Positions 22,679 to 34,017 of a stretch of DNA of 64,000 nt are shown here, in pieces. The number at the start of each line of letters is the position of its first letter. Position 1 is the first letter of the stretch. The stretch is from contig JAYKXP010000007.1 in NCBI GenBank assembly GCA_037176845.1, positions 558,001 through 622,000 on the forward strand, read 5' to 3'. The translations under genes and the position numbers were made by a program. The notes under the pieces were generated by a model. That model was not told where the DNA came from. It did not search any database and worked only from the letters and a program-made list of their open reading frames with translations. The stretch is from Paramarasmius palmivorus (lineage: Eukaryota; Basidiomycota; Agaricomycetes; Agaricales; Marasmiaceae).

Positions 22679-24565
22679 ATGGGTACCGCATCCTCCAAGC
22701 CAGAGAGCTCGTCCCAGCTCACCGATGCAGTTCATGACGAGAAGAGGGCGCAATTATCTCTTGCCTCACTTTCATTAGCCGATACGACACCTCTTTCAGC
22801 GAACGGCTCGCTTTCTTTGGCAAACTTGTCGTCTTGGGAGTCGCAAGTCAGCGAAGACCCCAAAGCCAAGCTTGCGAGGACAATTCTCTCGCATTCCGAC
22901 ATCCGTGACGCGCTCGTTTCTCGAGATGCGCTGGTCGAGACGACCCACATCTTCAACACGGAGATTGATTTCAAGACGGGTCCTGTGACGAACCAGAAGA
23001 GTAGCGGGAGGTGCTGGTTGTTCGCTACAACCAATGTACTTCGGTACGATATCATGAAGAAGCTCAAACTAAAGGAATTCCAGCTGTCCCAGGTGAGTCA
23101 TACTTACGTCTCAACTATGCACTCAAATTGACGTGTTTCAACAGTCTTACCTCTTCTTCTGGGATAAACTTAACAAGGCCAACTACTATCTAGAACTCAT
23201 GATTCAGCATAGTGACCTTCCGCTCGATGACCGCGTAGTCAACTTCCTCTCCAACGACATTATTTCGGACGGCGGTCAATGGGACATGGTTGTCAATCTG
23301 CTTGAGAATTATGGTGTAGTTCCTCAGCCTGTTTATCCTGAATCGACACACTCATCTCTATCCGGACCTCTAAACACATTGTTGAAGACGAGACTTCGCG
23401 AACACGCGCTGATCCTCCGGAAGTTGTCCCAAGAGCTGCAATCCCTTTCAGCTGAGCAACGGCTGCTTAGACTGCGCTCGGAGAAAGAGAAGCTCATCAA
23501 GGAGGTCTATACCGTGATGACGGCCACTCTTGGTGTTCCGCCATCACCTGACAAGAAGTTTGTATGGGAATATTACGACTCGGATGGCAAGGTCGGTAGA
23601 TGGGAAGGGACACCCAAGGAATACTATGCCGCGTTTTCTCCAAAGTACAAGGTATGTGGATCATACTCTTGTGACGTACACGTTAACAGAGTCTTTCTTT
23701 CAGCCCAAGGACTCGTTCTCATTGGTTAATGATCCCCGTAACAAGTATTCTCAATTAATTACCATCGACAAACTCGGAAATGTGTGGGGAGGCCGACCCG
23801 TTCTGTGTACATTCCTTCGAATCGCCCGTTATTCTACGTTATTGACCTTGTTTTCTAGACGTGAACACTGAGATTGAGAATATGAAAGCAATGGTCGTGA
23901 AGGTAACATCTTCGCATTTTTGAGTTTGACTACCTCATCTCTGATGCATGATCTCTCATAGATGATCAAGGCTGGACTTCCCGTCTTCTTCGGCTGTGAT
24001 GTTGGTCAATCTTCCGAGCGGTTTAAGGGTATCATGGACACGTCCTTGTTCAAATACGAGGTTGGTACCTTTCTCAGCTACCCATCTCCACCATGTCTCA
24101 TGTAGACCGCCGCACTGTCTATAGGAAACATTTGACATCAACCTCACCCTAACCAAATCCGAGCGTCTCCAACTGAACGAATCCGCCATGACCCATGCCA
24201 TGGTCATCTCTGGTGTACATCTCGACCCTACAACAGGTAAACCTGTGCGGTACAAGGTGGAGAATTCTTGGGGTTCGGAGATAGGCAATCAAGGGTACTT
24301 TGTGATGAGTGATAGTTGGTTTGAAGAGTAAGTCGCGTTGTTCATCTATTCGAGAAGCTGATATTGATTGTGGGAAAATTCAACTAGGTATGTATACCAG
24401 GTTGTTGTTCCGAAGGCTTTGGCTCCAAAGGACCTTGTGGAGGTGTTTGAGAGTGGGAAACCTTTGGTGTTGCCTCCTTGGGATCCTATGGTACGTCTCG
24501 CCCGTTGCAGACCTGCATCTGTTCTCGTAGGCTAATATGGAAACACGCAGGGTACTTTGGCTTGA
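22679..24565 (+). CDS. BLH1: Bleomycin hydrolase (peptidase family C1B)
   Basis: Papain-like cysteine aminopeptidase; in yeast (Lap3/Blh1/Gal6) it is a homohexameric barrel that detoxifies homocysteine thiolactone and bleomycin. Catalytic Cys about 112 lies in SSGRCWLFATTNVLRYD, the His in ESAMTHAMVISGVHLD and the Asn in YKVENSWGSEIGNQGYF; the oxyanion Gln region TGPVTNQK is also present. Other family landmarks: SDGGQWDMVVNLLENYGVVP, GCDVGQSSERFKG and the C-terminal arm ending G-T-L-A, which in the yeast enzyme is autoprocessed and sits in the active site. Eight or so exons join in frame. The N-terminus, MGTASSKPESS, matches the pattern for N-myristoylation (Gly2, Ser at position 6), suggesting membrane association, but this is only a prediction. 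Confidence 0.95.
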
Positions 24566-25106
24566 GAGTACAACGTTTAGAATCTATACCAATATCTATT
24601 AGCCTGTATATTTTGGTTGCCACCTATACGAGCATAGTCCTAGTCTCGGTTCATGTGGTCACCTCCGGTGAAGTTTTGGTGTCAAGAGGTTCAGGGTAGC
24701 GTTTGACAGAATTAAGGGGAATTTGGTCCTTGAGTTTCATCTCCGCACTCGAGTTCGAGTTGCCTGGTTTCGAGGCACGAACTTGTCTGTTTTCAGCTAC
24801 ATACGCGCTACTAAGCGATGTTCGTAAGGTACGCCACAGCCACCGCGGCCCACAGGGCAGAATGACTTTTAACGCCGCGAAGCTTGAAAGTTGTTAACTC
24901 AGTCTTTATTTCTTCTGCGAACGATGTCAAGCTCTCAAGATACCATTCGTATTCGATGAGTCATAAACGTCAATCGGACCCGAATATCGTTCATGAGAAA
25001 ATATCATTAACGTAGCAGTCATCCATCGTACATACAACTCCCCAAGTTGGAGTCTACCTACTCGTAGTTCTACAGTACCTTTACAACATGATCGTAACCG
25101 TAGCAT
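24566..25106. other. Intergenic between convergent genes
   Basis: A 541-bp spacer between the 3' ends of bleomycin hydrolase and the minus-strand P450. Short frames only; nothing recognisable. Confidence 0.5.
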
Positions 25107-27185
25107 TCAACCGTCGACCCCAAAACCATGAAGCTCCTTCATTTGAGTAATCAGGGTGGGTACATCTGGAAATCGTGGCGTGATTTGACATGGAAACTCG
25201 GGGGGTTGTCTACATTTACTGAATTAGCTGAGACAGATTGAAAAGGAATCGTGAACATACACAATGAGTCCATCTCCAACACCGGCATCAGGATCAGGGA
25301 GGACTATTTTACCGTCCCTGTCCGTCCCTGGCTTGATATCGAATGCCCAAAGCATGGAAGCAATGTAGATAAACAAGCTCTGTTTGCTGAGGTGGCGTCC
25401 GACGCATATTCTAGGGTGGCAGCAATAAGTCTCAATGCGTACCTCCGCGGAAAGCTGAAGAAAATCAAGCGATACCTTCTGCCAAAGCCAAATGTAAGAT
25501 GTCCTTCATCTTTGGTGTCAATCATCTTTCCGTCCTCGTCAAGGTATCGTTCTGGAACAAAATCGTCAGCATCAGGACCATAGACCTCGGGGTCGTGGTT
25601 CATAGCCCTTGAAAAGATGTCAGTATGATTGAGGGGAAGACCACATTGAGAACTCACCAGACATTCGTTACAAACATTGTGTCTTTCTTAAAGTGATATC
25701 CTTCGTAAACGTCATCTTGGTCAAGCCGATGTGGGACGCCTATCAATGATGTGAGTCGTTAGCTTCGGCAGAAAGAATTTCCGATTTACCAAGGGGACCC
25801 ACAGGCCTCCAGCGAAGTAATTCCTTAACAAGAGCTCGAACATACACCAAGTGCTCTTGATCGTTGACTGATGGCATCCGACCGCGCCCTACGACACGAT
25901 CAATTTCTTCCTGGGCCCGTTTTTGGGCTTCGGGGTGGAGTACCATGGTTAAGATGAACCAAGCTAATTGGCCGGATGTCTATGTCGGATCCGTGAGCGC
26001 GCTTCTTCGTTTCCGAGAGTGGTGTTACATACCGTGCCGGAAGCTCCAGCGCTGAACTCGGTGGTTAGAATCGACGTAGCGGAATGCGAATGAAAGGATT
26101 TCTTACTAAAGGGTAGCGGATAACCATGCTGCTTCTCGGTCGGTTACGCCCAAGTGCTTCTCATCATGATAGATAGTTGAGGCGACACTAGGAGACTCGT
26201 CGCCCTGAGCCTGAGAATGTGATTGAATGAGTTTGCAGATATTGCCGCAACAACGGTAAACATACTATGCGCCGTGTGACATCTTGGTACAACTTCTCGA
26301 AGAGAATGGCGTAGTACCTGAAGTTATCCTCCGCATATCGACGCCAAGGGCTCATCCACCTCGGCAAGTATTGCATCCATGTGAAGTACTCGACGAGAAA
26401 TGTCCCTGGTGCACAGGAATGCAGACAACGATCGACGAACAGGTTGACCGCAGCAATGTCGGGATTGTGATAATCGCGAATGGGAGGCATGCCATACACT
26501 GCGCTGAGAACCAACGAGTTAGCAGCTCGTTGTAGATGCGCGTCCCAACTATCGGGATCCTTAAGTAGATCGCCAATGAGAAGAACAGCTTCTGTTTCCT
26601 GGAGGCTCGCATACTGTTTCATCGCCGAATTGCTCATTGCCCTATAAGAGTGTAAGCACCCATGTGCGTTTTAGATCTGAAAAGATTCCATCTTACTCTG
26701 CAGACGCTCGACGCATGGTCTTCCACACCTCATTGTGCTGCGAGAACGCGAACACCATTCCACCCGTCAATAATTGCGTGACAATGTTCCGAGGTCGATC
26801 GGAATAAATAGTAGCACGACGATCCAACAAATCCCCTGCAACCTTACGACTGTTGAGGATGACAGCGTCTTTACCCGCAATGTTGATATAAACGATATCC
26901 CCTATGCGGTGAATTAGGTTAGTACTCTGTGATGATTTGCAGCGAAAAGGGAGATATACCATATTGCTTCCTCCACTCCGTGAACGTCAGCCAGTTATTC
27001 CTGCCTCCTAATTGCAACAAATTTCCGAGCAGGGGGACACCCAGTGGTCCAGGTATTCGTTCTCCCACTCGACGCGACTTGACTAGTCGGGAAATTATGG
27101 CGAAGCTGACCGTGAAGACCAGCGCAGTGCAAAGCAAGGACTTCATTGGACCAATTACCGAGAGACAGAGGAGCACAGAGTCCAT
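25107..27185 (-). CDS. Cytochrome P450 monooxygenase (microsomal)
   Basis: Second P450, of the same broad type as the one at 17.2-19.2 kb. The N-terminal anchor includes LLCTALVFTVSFAIISRLV, followed by RIPGPLGVPLLGNLLQLGG. Further landmarks: DIVYINIAGKDAVILNSRK, the I-helix YAGASGTTSGQLAWFIL, the K-helix E-L-L-R, FVPERYLDEDGK and the heme motif F-G-F-G-R-R-I-C-V-G-R-H. As in the other gene, an intron interrupts the heme motif after FGFGRR, supporting common descent. The last exon gives CQITPRFPDVPTLITQMKEL and a stop at 25107. All ten or so exon joins I followed keep frame; about 520 residues. Substrate unknown. Confidence 0.9.
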
Positions 27186-27275
27186 GTGAATATGAAAGAA
27201 GGTCTCTCAAATGCACTGCTTGCGCGGAGGAGGAAGTGGGTGTGAATGAAAAATCAAGATCTTGGTGGATAAACC

Positions 27276-27288
27276 GCTATTTAAATAT
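27276..27288 (-). promoter_or_regulatory. TATA-like element upstream of the P450 at 25.1-27.2 kb
   Basis: The string GCTATTTAAATAT lies about 95 bp upstream of the minus-strand start codon, a plausible core-promoter distance for a fungal gene. Suggestive only. Confidence 0.3.
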
Positions 27289-28797
27289 GCTGAACGATTA
27301 CAAGGCGCGAGAGAACGTGGACCCACCAACTCGTCAATTTGTCCAATGACATGATACATCTACTTAAATGTCATTCAAGTGAACTATCGCCGATCGGCAA
27401 ACGAACCAGAGTTTAACGAGTTCTAAACGTACGGGGCTATCCGAAATCCGGAGGCAAGCCTGGCAAGGGTTTCGGAAACCCATCGATAGCTAACTGTACG
27501 TACACTTACCGGATAGTCGTGGACAGCTGCAATGAACAGGCAGTTACAATTTCAGAGGTCACTTCAAGACTGTAAGGGGCGAGCACATACAATTTGGCTT
27601 GGGTTATGGTGTAGACGATTATCATGATAACGATAGCGTCTGCAGAAATGAGCCGGAATTTGATTATTTCCCGCAAAAGGCTAGGTATACCATTTCCCCA
27701 AACAGCTGGCCTAAACGGTTGCATCAACTTATCAGGGGAAACTAAGGCCAAATCTAAAAAGATGTAAATTACTGGATATGTTTGACGGTCTGTTCGCTGA
27801 ACGGTGCCGCTACTCTTCAATTCAAGCCTTGACAGTGAAGGCCTTCAACGGATGTGGGGCTCTTCTGAAGTCCAAGCCATTTGGCCGTTGGCAAATGTCT
27901 GCAAATGTTACATTGGTTTGGTCGGACGCCGGCTACGAGGTCGTCGAAAATGCGACCCAATCTCCTTCAGCAGTCCGTTAAAATCGGCTGTTATTCGGAA
28001 GCAAAAAGTGAGATATCACTGTGACTCAAAATTGAAATACGAAGAACACACCGAATTGCCCCGATGCGCCCGAGAGCCCAAGTTGCTTCAGGAATTGCGA
28101 TGTGTGGACGAACCCCATAAGGCGCATTAAACAACGACAGTGACGTGCTCGCGCCAAGTCCTAGCATCGCTGGGGTATTGCTTCGGAAGTTGGAAGACAC
28201 TCTCACAGAAATGGGGGACATATGCGTATATATCTGTTTCAGTTCTCTAGTTGTGGGCAGGTATGCGAGGTTCTGGCTATTGATTAGGTTCGGAATTTCT
28301 GGAGCTTTGATCATAGGTCACAAAGACTTACCTACTATCGACATTCTTCAAAACGAGTAGTACGAAAGTCACCGTAAGTATTCCGACTCGGAAACAGGGA
28401 GAAGGTTGGCGAAATGGAGGTGCTCATCGGTCGTGGTAAAGAGACAACGGAACCGTCATTACGTGGGAACAAGCATTTTGTCAACGGGCGTCAATTCCAA
28501 GCGCCTTCAACCTTGTTCGCCTTCTTGACCTACATACTTAACTTACATACAGTCCTATCTTTACGATTTCTAAACAGTAGCAAATTCGACGTTAAACACG
28601 ATAGCAAGAAAAGCGCGATGGCGACGAACGAATCAAGTCCGACGAAAGTAACCATACAAAACGAATAAACAGCGCTTTGCGATCCTGTAGATTGGGAGTA
28701 GATTTGCGTGTATGCTCGACCCAGAGAAAAGAAACCGTGAATGAACCCAGAAAAAAATAGACTGTCCTTTTTACTCGAACCCCAAAACCTTGATATC
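27289..28797. other. Gene-poor stretch with a possible seven-TM gene remnant
   Basis: On the minus strand at 27506-27730, a hydrophobic piece (IPSLLREIIKFRLISADAIV, then IMIIVYTITQAKLYVLAPYS) resembles the middle helices and intracellular loop of mushroom seven-TM orphans, but no complete gene can be built around it. The rest contains only short frames without domains. Confidence 0.35.
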
Positions 28798-31658
28798 TTA
28801 GTGGGCATCGCTTGGAGACGCCACATTACCCCCACTTGCGACGCTCTCACTCGCAAGAGTGACAGCATAGTCAGAAGCCACGGAAGAGGCTCCAAAACTT
28901 CCGCGCCTACTGTATTTAGCGCCTTTCAGATTCCACAAACCCAGTGGTGCCCTTGGATGGGAATAACGTGGCTGGGCAGATTGACCCCTTGCACGAAGAG
29001 ATGGATTACTATGTAGAAGGTCAGAAAAGAATACAACGGTGAACATAGTATTGATACTTACTTGGCGACTAGAGTAGGCCCAGTAGCCAATCTCGCAAAG
29101 TTGCTCGGGAACAACGGATTCCCAGGCGTACGATCACTAACTGGATCGTAAGAGTAGCCTCCATGCCCGTGAGATTCGTCTTCAGAATAGCTACCGCTCA
29201 GCTGCATGGCCATTCCCGTTAGACTGCCCGTAGACCCCGTCCGTGTGAGACCTGGAGAGTAACCGAAACTGGATCTCCTTGACGAAGGTCGTGATGCAGC
29301 TGCAGCCGCAGAACCCCAGCTGACAGGTCTGTTGGGTACCGTCGGTGAGTTGGACTCGCTGTTATTATTGCTTCCGGCCCAGAATACCCGGGACGAAGAT
29401 GAGATGCTCGGGCTCATAGCAGGGGAAGAAGGTTGAGAGGACAGGGAAAGGCGCAAACCCTGAATCAGGCAGGGATCAATGGCAGGTCTGCCTTCTTTCT
29501 TGAGTTCTTTAGGCAAGTCCTCTGTATCCGCTTTGCTTGCATCGTTCTTGTTCTCGCCGGCGTCTTTCTTCTCCTCTTCCTCTTCCTCCTCTTCGCCTTC
29601 TATAATATCGCCCAAACCATGTCCAGTAGTGTCGCTTGCAACACCCTCATCCGCGCTAAACGATAGCGAAGCAGGCAATGACAGCGGCGGTGGGTGGAGT
29701 CCAGGCGAAGTCATTTGTCCAGACTGCGGTGGCGATAAAAGTGGCTCGATTGACAACATGTCACTAGGCTCAGTAGGACCCATGTATGGGCTACCACCGA
29801 TACCGAGTTCGCCAGCGGAAGGACTCAGCCCAAAGTCGACTGGACTGGCACCAAAGTCTACGGACGTAGATGGCCAGGATGTGTCCTCTGGACCTGACAC
29901 CGGACTCGACAGGGATATCGAGCCACCCAGCCAAGAACTGGAGAGACTGGATGATTTGTGATGCTTCTTTTTCCTTGGATTTCCGGAAGATGGCTTTGCC
30001 GCACCAAGGTCCGCTCCGGGGATGGGGATAGGCGCTGCAACGTCGAATTGATCTTGTGATGCAACGGGGGTCGGTAACTCTTGGACGATTTTTGGAACCG
30101 TGGGTTCGGTTGGTGTGTCTTGAGACTCGTTGTCCTGTACGTGTTGCGCCGCAATCGGAGGAAGCTGTGGTTTCTGACCGGGTGGAGAACTCACTCTGGG
30201 GGTGGGTGATAGTGTGGTGACACCTGACTGATTAGAGCCGACGCGTTCCATGGCACGAGCCTTTGGTTTGCCGCTGAGACTACTAGGTTCGATTATGGAC
30301 TCATTCAATGCCGCGTCGATGCGAGCTTTGAATTCGTCCTGTTGATTCTTGTCATGATGAACAACCGAGAACTGTGCCTGTTTCTTCTCGAATTCTGGGC
30401 TGTCCATCACGACATCCCAGCCTTCCCAGTGACCTTTTGCTTTCATTCCCTCGTCTTCCATATCATCCGTATTCGGCCCACTTGAGCTACTTGTTCCACT
30501 GCCAGCCACCTCCTCGACATCCGCCTCGCTCTCGGAGCTGGTGTCAAATACATCACCTCCACCTCCGTCAAACTCAATATCCAAATCGATATCCAACTCT
30601 GGGGGAACGCCAAGTGCACCTTTGACGCGTTCCCAAATTAACTCTGAGCGTCCCAGAATACATTTACGTAAAAGAGCGACCCACAGCGCATCAGGTGCTG
30701 TTGCGCGTGTGGCCTGGGTCATGAACGCGACCAGTTGGGTGTACGTCCATTTCGTGGGATCCGATGGAATTTCGGTAATATCGACTGAAGCAGCTTCTCG
30801 GGGTAACGCACGAAGTGAGACTGTTGGTGAGAGTTCGCCTGATGCGGGGTTAGGAGATGGGATTGGGGGTTGTGGAGAAGATGGAATTGATGATGAATTT
30901 TGGTTATCCCTGGGGAAAGTTTGACTGAGGAGAGCAAAGAGTTTTTTAGTCGGTGGAGATGATATGAGCGCGGCTACCTCGGCTGGTCTGTCTACGAAGG
31001 GTAAATAGACAGCAGGGGGCAAGGGTGTGAACGTCGCAGGTTGGGGTTGACCATGGTCGTGAACACCTCCACGTCCTCTGTCTGAACCTGGCGTAAATAG
31101 ACTGGGATTTTTTGCACGATGAGCGACATCGTATAGTTGGTCTGGGGTTAACCTGGGCTTTGCTGATCCTGAGCCATGGCCGTATGACAGAGAACGATGA
31201 GCCTGATGAGGTGACGATGGTCGCAACCTAGGAGATGATGAAGGAGACGATCCTGGCGACGAAGGTCGATCTACCCCACTACTTCCCTGAGCTGTCTTTC
31301 CAGGAGGCGCGAACGAGGAAAAGGCAAAACTGAGACGAGTGCTTCCTCCTCCTGGAGGCCCATTATTTCCTCCACTACCCGAACGACGATGATTATGGTG
31401 AAGATTATGATGTTGATGAGGTCTTCGCTGTCCTGCTGGTGGTGGGTCATGAAGAGAAAACTGTTCTGGCTGTTGCGGAGGAACGCGGACGATGGTGAGA
31501 GTACTGAACGACGACCTCTCCGGCTTTTGGTTGATGTCCGCGTGCTTTGCAAAGGGATCGAAAGCACTTATTGAACCTCGCCGCGATGACAGACGACGTC
31601 GGGGCGATGCGGGCATCGTCGAGGGCGATGGGGAAACCATGATGAAAGCTGCATGCAA
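28798..31658 (-). CDS. Ser/Pro-rich basidiomycete orphan protein
   Basis: Large protein of about 947 residues. The long first exon (866 codons) does not end at its TAA (29058): a strong donor, GTAAGTATC, overlaps that stop and a 55-nt intron joins to a second exon beginning NPSLRARGQSAQPRYSHPRA and ending SGGNVASPSDAH at 28798. The start may be the first Met, or MVSPSPSTMPASPRRR six residues later, which has the more typical look. Most of the sequence is low-complexity (Ser, Pro, Gly, His; an acidic Glu run). One folded-looking region near residues 225-350 contains FVDRPAEVAALISSPPTKKL and DPTKWTYTQLVAFMTQATRA, followed by LLRKCILGRSELIWERVKGA. Function unknown; many SP and RRxS sites suggest phosphoregulation (inference). 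Confidence 0.8.
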
Positions 31659-32041
31659 TGTCGTAAATGGCTGGCGGGGTAGTTATACTGCAGGCGCTAA
31701 ACGGCGCTTACCTCTTTACCTGGCGCCTACAGAATGAAATCTCCCTGGAGAAAGCTCTAGATCCGCTTGCTCGAAAATTCCGCGGTGTAAAAAAGTTGCG
31801 TTCGAGCAGAACAAGGCTGAACATCTTCCTTCTTTGCAGGCCAATAAATCCTTAGTCAAATTCTGCGCATCCACAATGGTAATCATCATCAATGATGGCA
31901 GGCTCTCATCGGCAGTCGTAACTTGCATGTAAGTAGCTGATTTTGGCTTCATCATCAATGACATAGAACGAAGAAAGGCAAGCTCGTCCTCGGGTATCAT
32001 CATTACGCACAATGGAATTATGCAAATCCGTATCAGTCGTA
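31659..32041. other. Intergenic spacer between tandem minus-strand genes
   Basis: 383 bp that should hold the promoter of the Ser/Pro-rich orphan and the 3' end of the BTB gene. No gene visible. Confidence 0.5.
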
Positions 32042-33809
32042 TCAATCTTTACCCCACTGACCATCAATTGCATCCTCCAACCCAAACCACCTCGGAAGCT
32101 CCCTCCAAACAGCCCTTCTCGCTTTATGACAATCCTCCTCGAAATCCGCTTTACATGCTCCACACATCTTCAGACCACACTTTCCTCCATCACCACCTCC
32201 ATTTTCAAAATCCATCCTCGAAAGCATCTCCACGGCTTGGAGAAGCGTAAAGAGCGGATCCGCATCACGACCGGACGCAATGCCCCCAACGGCCCTCAAA
32301 ACATTGAGTGCGATGAAGTAAAAGGACTCGTAGCACGGAAAACTGGCGACCCCGTTCGTAGGTTCCAAGCGATAGAGACAGTCTTCGGAGGCTGCTCGAT
32401 GGAGTATCCGGGTGATGACAAACTTGTGCATAAACTTTTGTCCACGTTCTCGTCCACGAAGCGTGCGTGCCAACATGTCGTTCGTGAGTCTCACAGGCTG
32501 GAGTGGATCGTCTTGAGAAGGAGATTGGGTTTCCGATGTATCGATATCTATCGTATCTGTCGACTGGCTAAGGACACCTTTCGATGCAGATGTTCCGAGG
32601 AAGATCTTGCTTGGCCCATACCGCGAAAGATCATAGAATGCACTCGGCAGGAACTCGATCAACCCCAATTCCTTAGCCAGCTCGATGAGTAATATTGGAT
32701 GCGTGGTATACTCCCTGGGGATGTAAGCACCCTTTCCGTCGACTGCTTCTGTTTCCCTGGCGTCCCATCCTCTCAAGGTAGTAGGCCAATCGCTTGCCAA
32801 CCGCTCAAGACACCGCTCCCGGAGATCCTGTGCAAAGTACTTTGCTGATAGACGTAAAGCACCCACAAGCGACGGGAACTGACTCGAGCGAGGTTTATCG
32901 GGCCGATGAACAAAGTACCTGTTGAAGAATGTGAGTAAATCTAGCTTGAGCATGGACAAGTTTCACCTACAATCCGTCATAGAGCGCTTTGAGGAAGTGA
33001 TACACATCGTCTGCTCTATCATGCATTTCCACAGTTCGGCAACCTTCGTATAGCCCTAAATCCGAATCCACAAAACCGTCAGAGTCTACGTCCATCGCAC
33101 TCGGCGGTATGCACGGCTGAGGGACGCTGAACATCCCTTCAAAGAACTCGGAGTGTCTTTCGAGCATTCCGCGATGGACCTTGAACGCGAACCCCTCGGC
33201 TATGAGCACGATGTTGCCATCTCCGAGCCAAAAATCACTACAGTGAGTGAGAGAAAAGTATCGAGACGTAGAGCTGGGATGTTCTCTGAGGGCTGCGGAG
33301 GAAAGGAAAGCGAAGTTCGCAGGAGTAGAACAATGAGAGGTAGAGCAAGATTCTATGACTATTTCCACTTCTAGCTGATCATCGGGCTCAGATGGTCCCT
33401 GTTCTGTCGGAAAATAGGCATCCGCGGTAGACGAAGAGCTGGAAGAGGTAGAAGAGTTTTGGGAGAAAGTTTGATCGTGTGTGGTACCGAAAACATTTAC
33501 AGGTAAAATAGAAGACAGTGGATTTTCGTGATCGTCATGAAGATTCGAAAAAGTCGAACAAGCCGAGGATGGCGAGGATAAGGTCGTGGATCCAGAGCCT
33601 ACGTCGCACTTGAAGGTGAATAATTCGTTGCTTGAGCTCGGTGACCTCGAGTGAGAGTTCGGCGCTCTGCTAGACGTGCTTGCAGCAGATTCCGTGAGTA
33701 AATTGGAGGGATAAGAAGAGAAAGAATCGGAAGGGGATGTATCTGGGTCAGATGGACGCGAAAGACGACGTTTTCCAGGCGTTGATTTGGATTTTGGAGA
33801 CTTGACCAT
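32042..33809 (-). CDS. BTB/POZ-domain protein
   Basis: Two exons, about 570 residues. The N-terminal 170 residues are Ser-rich and probably disordered (MVKSPKSKSTPGKRRLSRPS). The BTB domain begins near SDFWLGDGNIVLIAEGFAFK with the core V-H-R-G-M-L-E-R-H-S-E-F-F-E-G-M-F, continues through MHDRADDVYHFLKALYDGL and crosses the single intron to SLVGALRLSAKYFAQDLRER. The remainder is helical and ends in a Cys-containing segment (CGLKMCGACKADFEEDCHKA) before WFGLEDAIDGQWGKD. BTB domains mediate dimerisation or cullin-3 binding; mushroom genomes carry many such genes of unknown role. It is head-to-head with the TFIIIC gene, 208 bp apart. Confidence 0.88.
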
Positions 33810-34017
33810 GTTGTTAAGAGTAAAGACAGTATTTCAGTAATAGCGATGAGAAAAGACAGTGAATTTGAGAATAGAGTGAACCGTTGAGTGTGATGGTCGT
33901 GGTCGTAAAACAAGGGTAAATCTTCACGTGCTATTTTTCAGTGCTTGGGACGCGTCTCTTATCCCTCTCACTCAGATGCCCCATAGCAGTTGAACCACTT
34001 TTCATTCGCGAAAGAAA
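33810..34017. promoter_or_regulatory. Bidirectional promoter region, BTB gene / TFIIIC subunit
   Basis: Only 208 bp separate the two divergent start codons, so both 5' UTRs and core promoters must lie here. No clear TATA box. Confidence 0.45.

Noticed and set aside
32012..32692. 226-codon frame antisense to the BTB gene
   Set aside because: It is the complement of a well-supported exon and has no domain.
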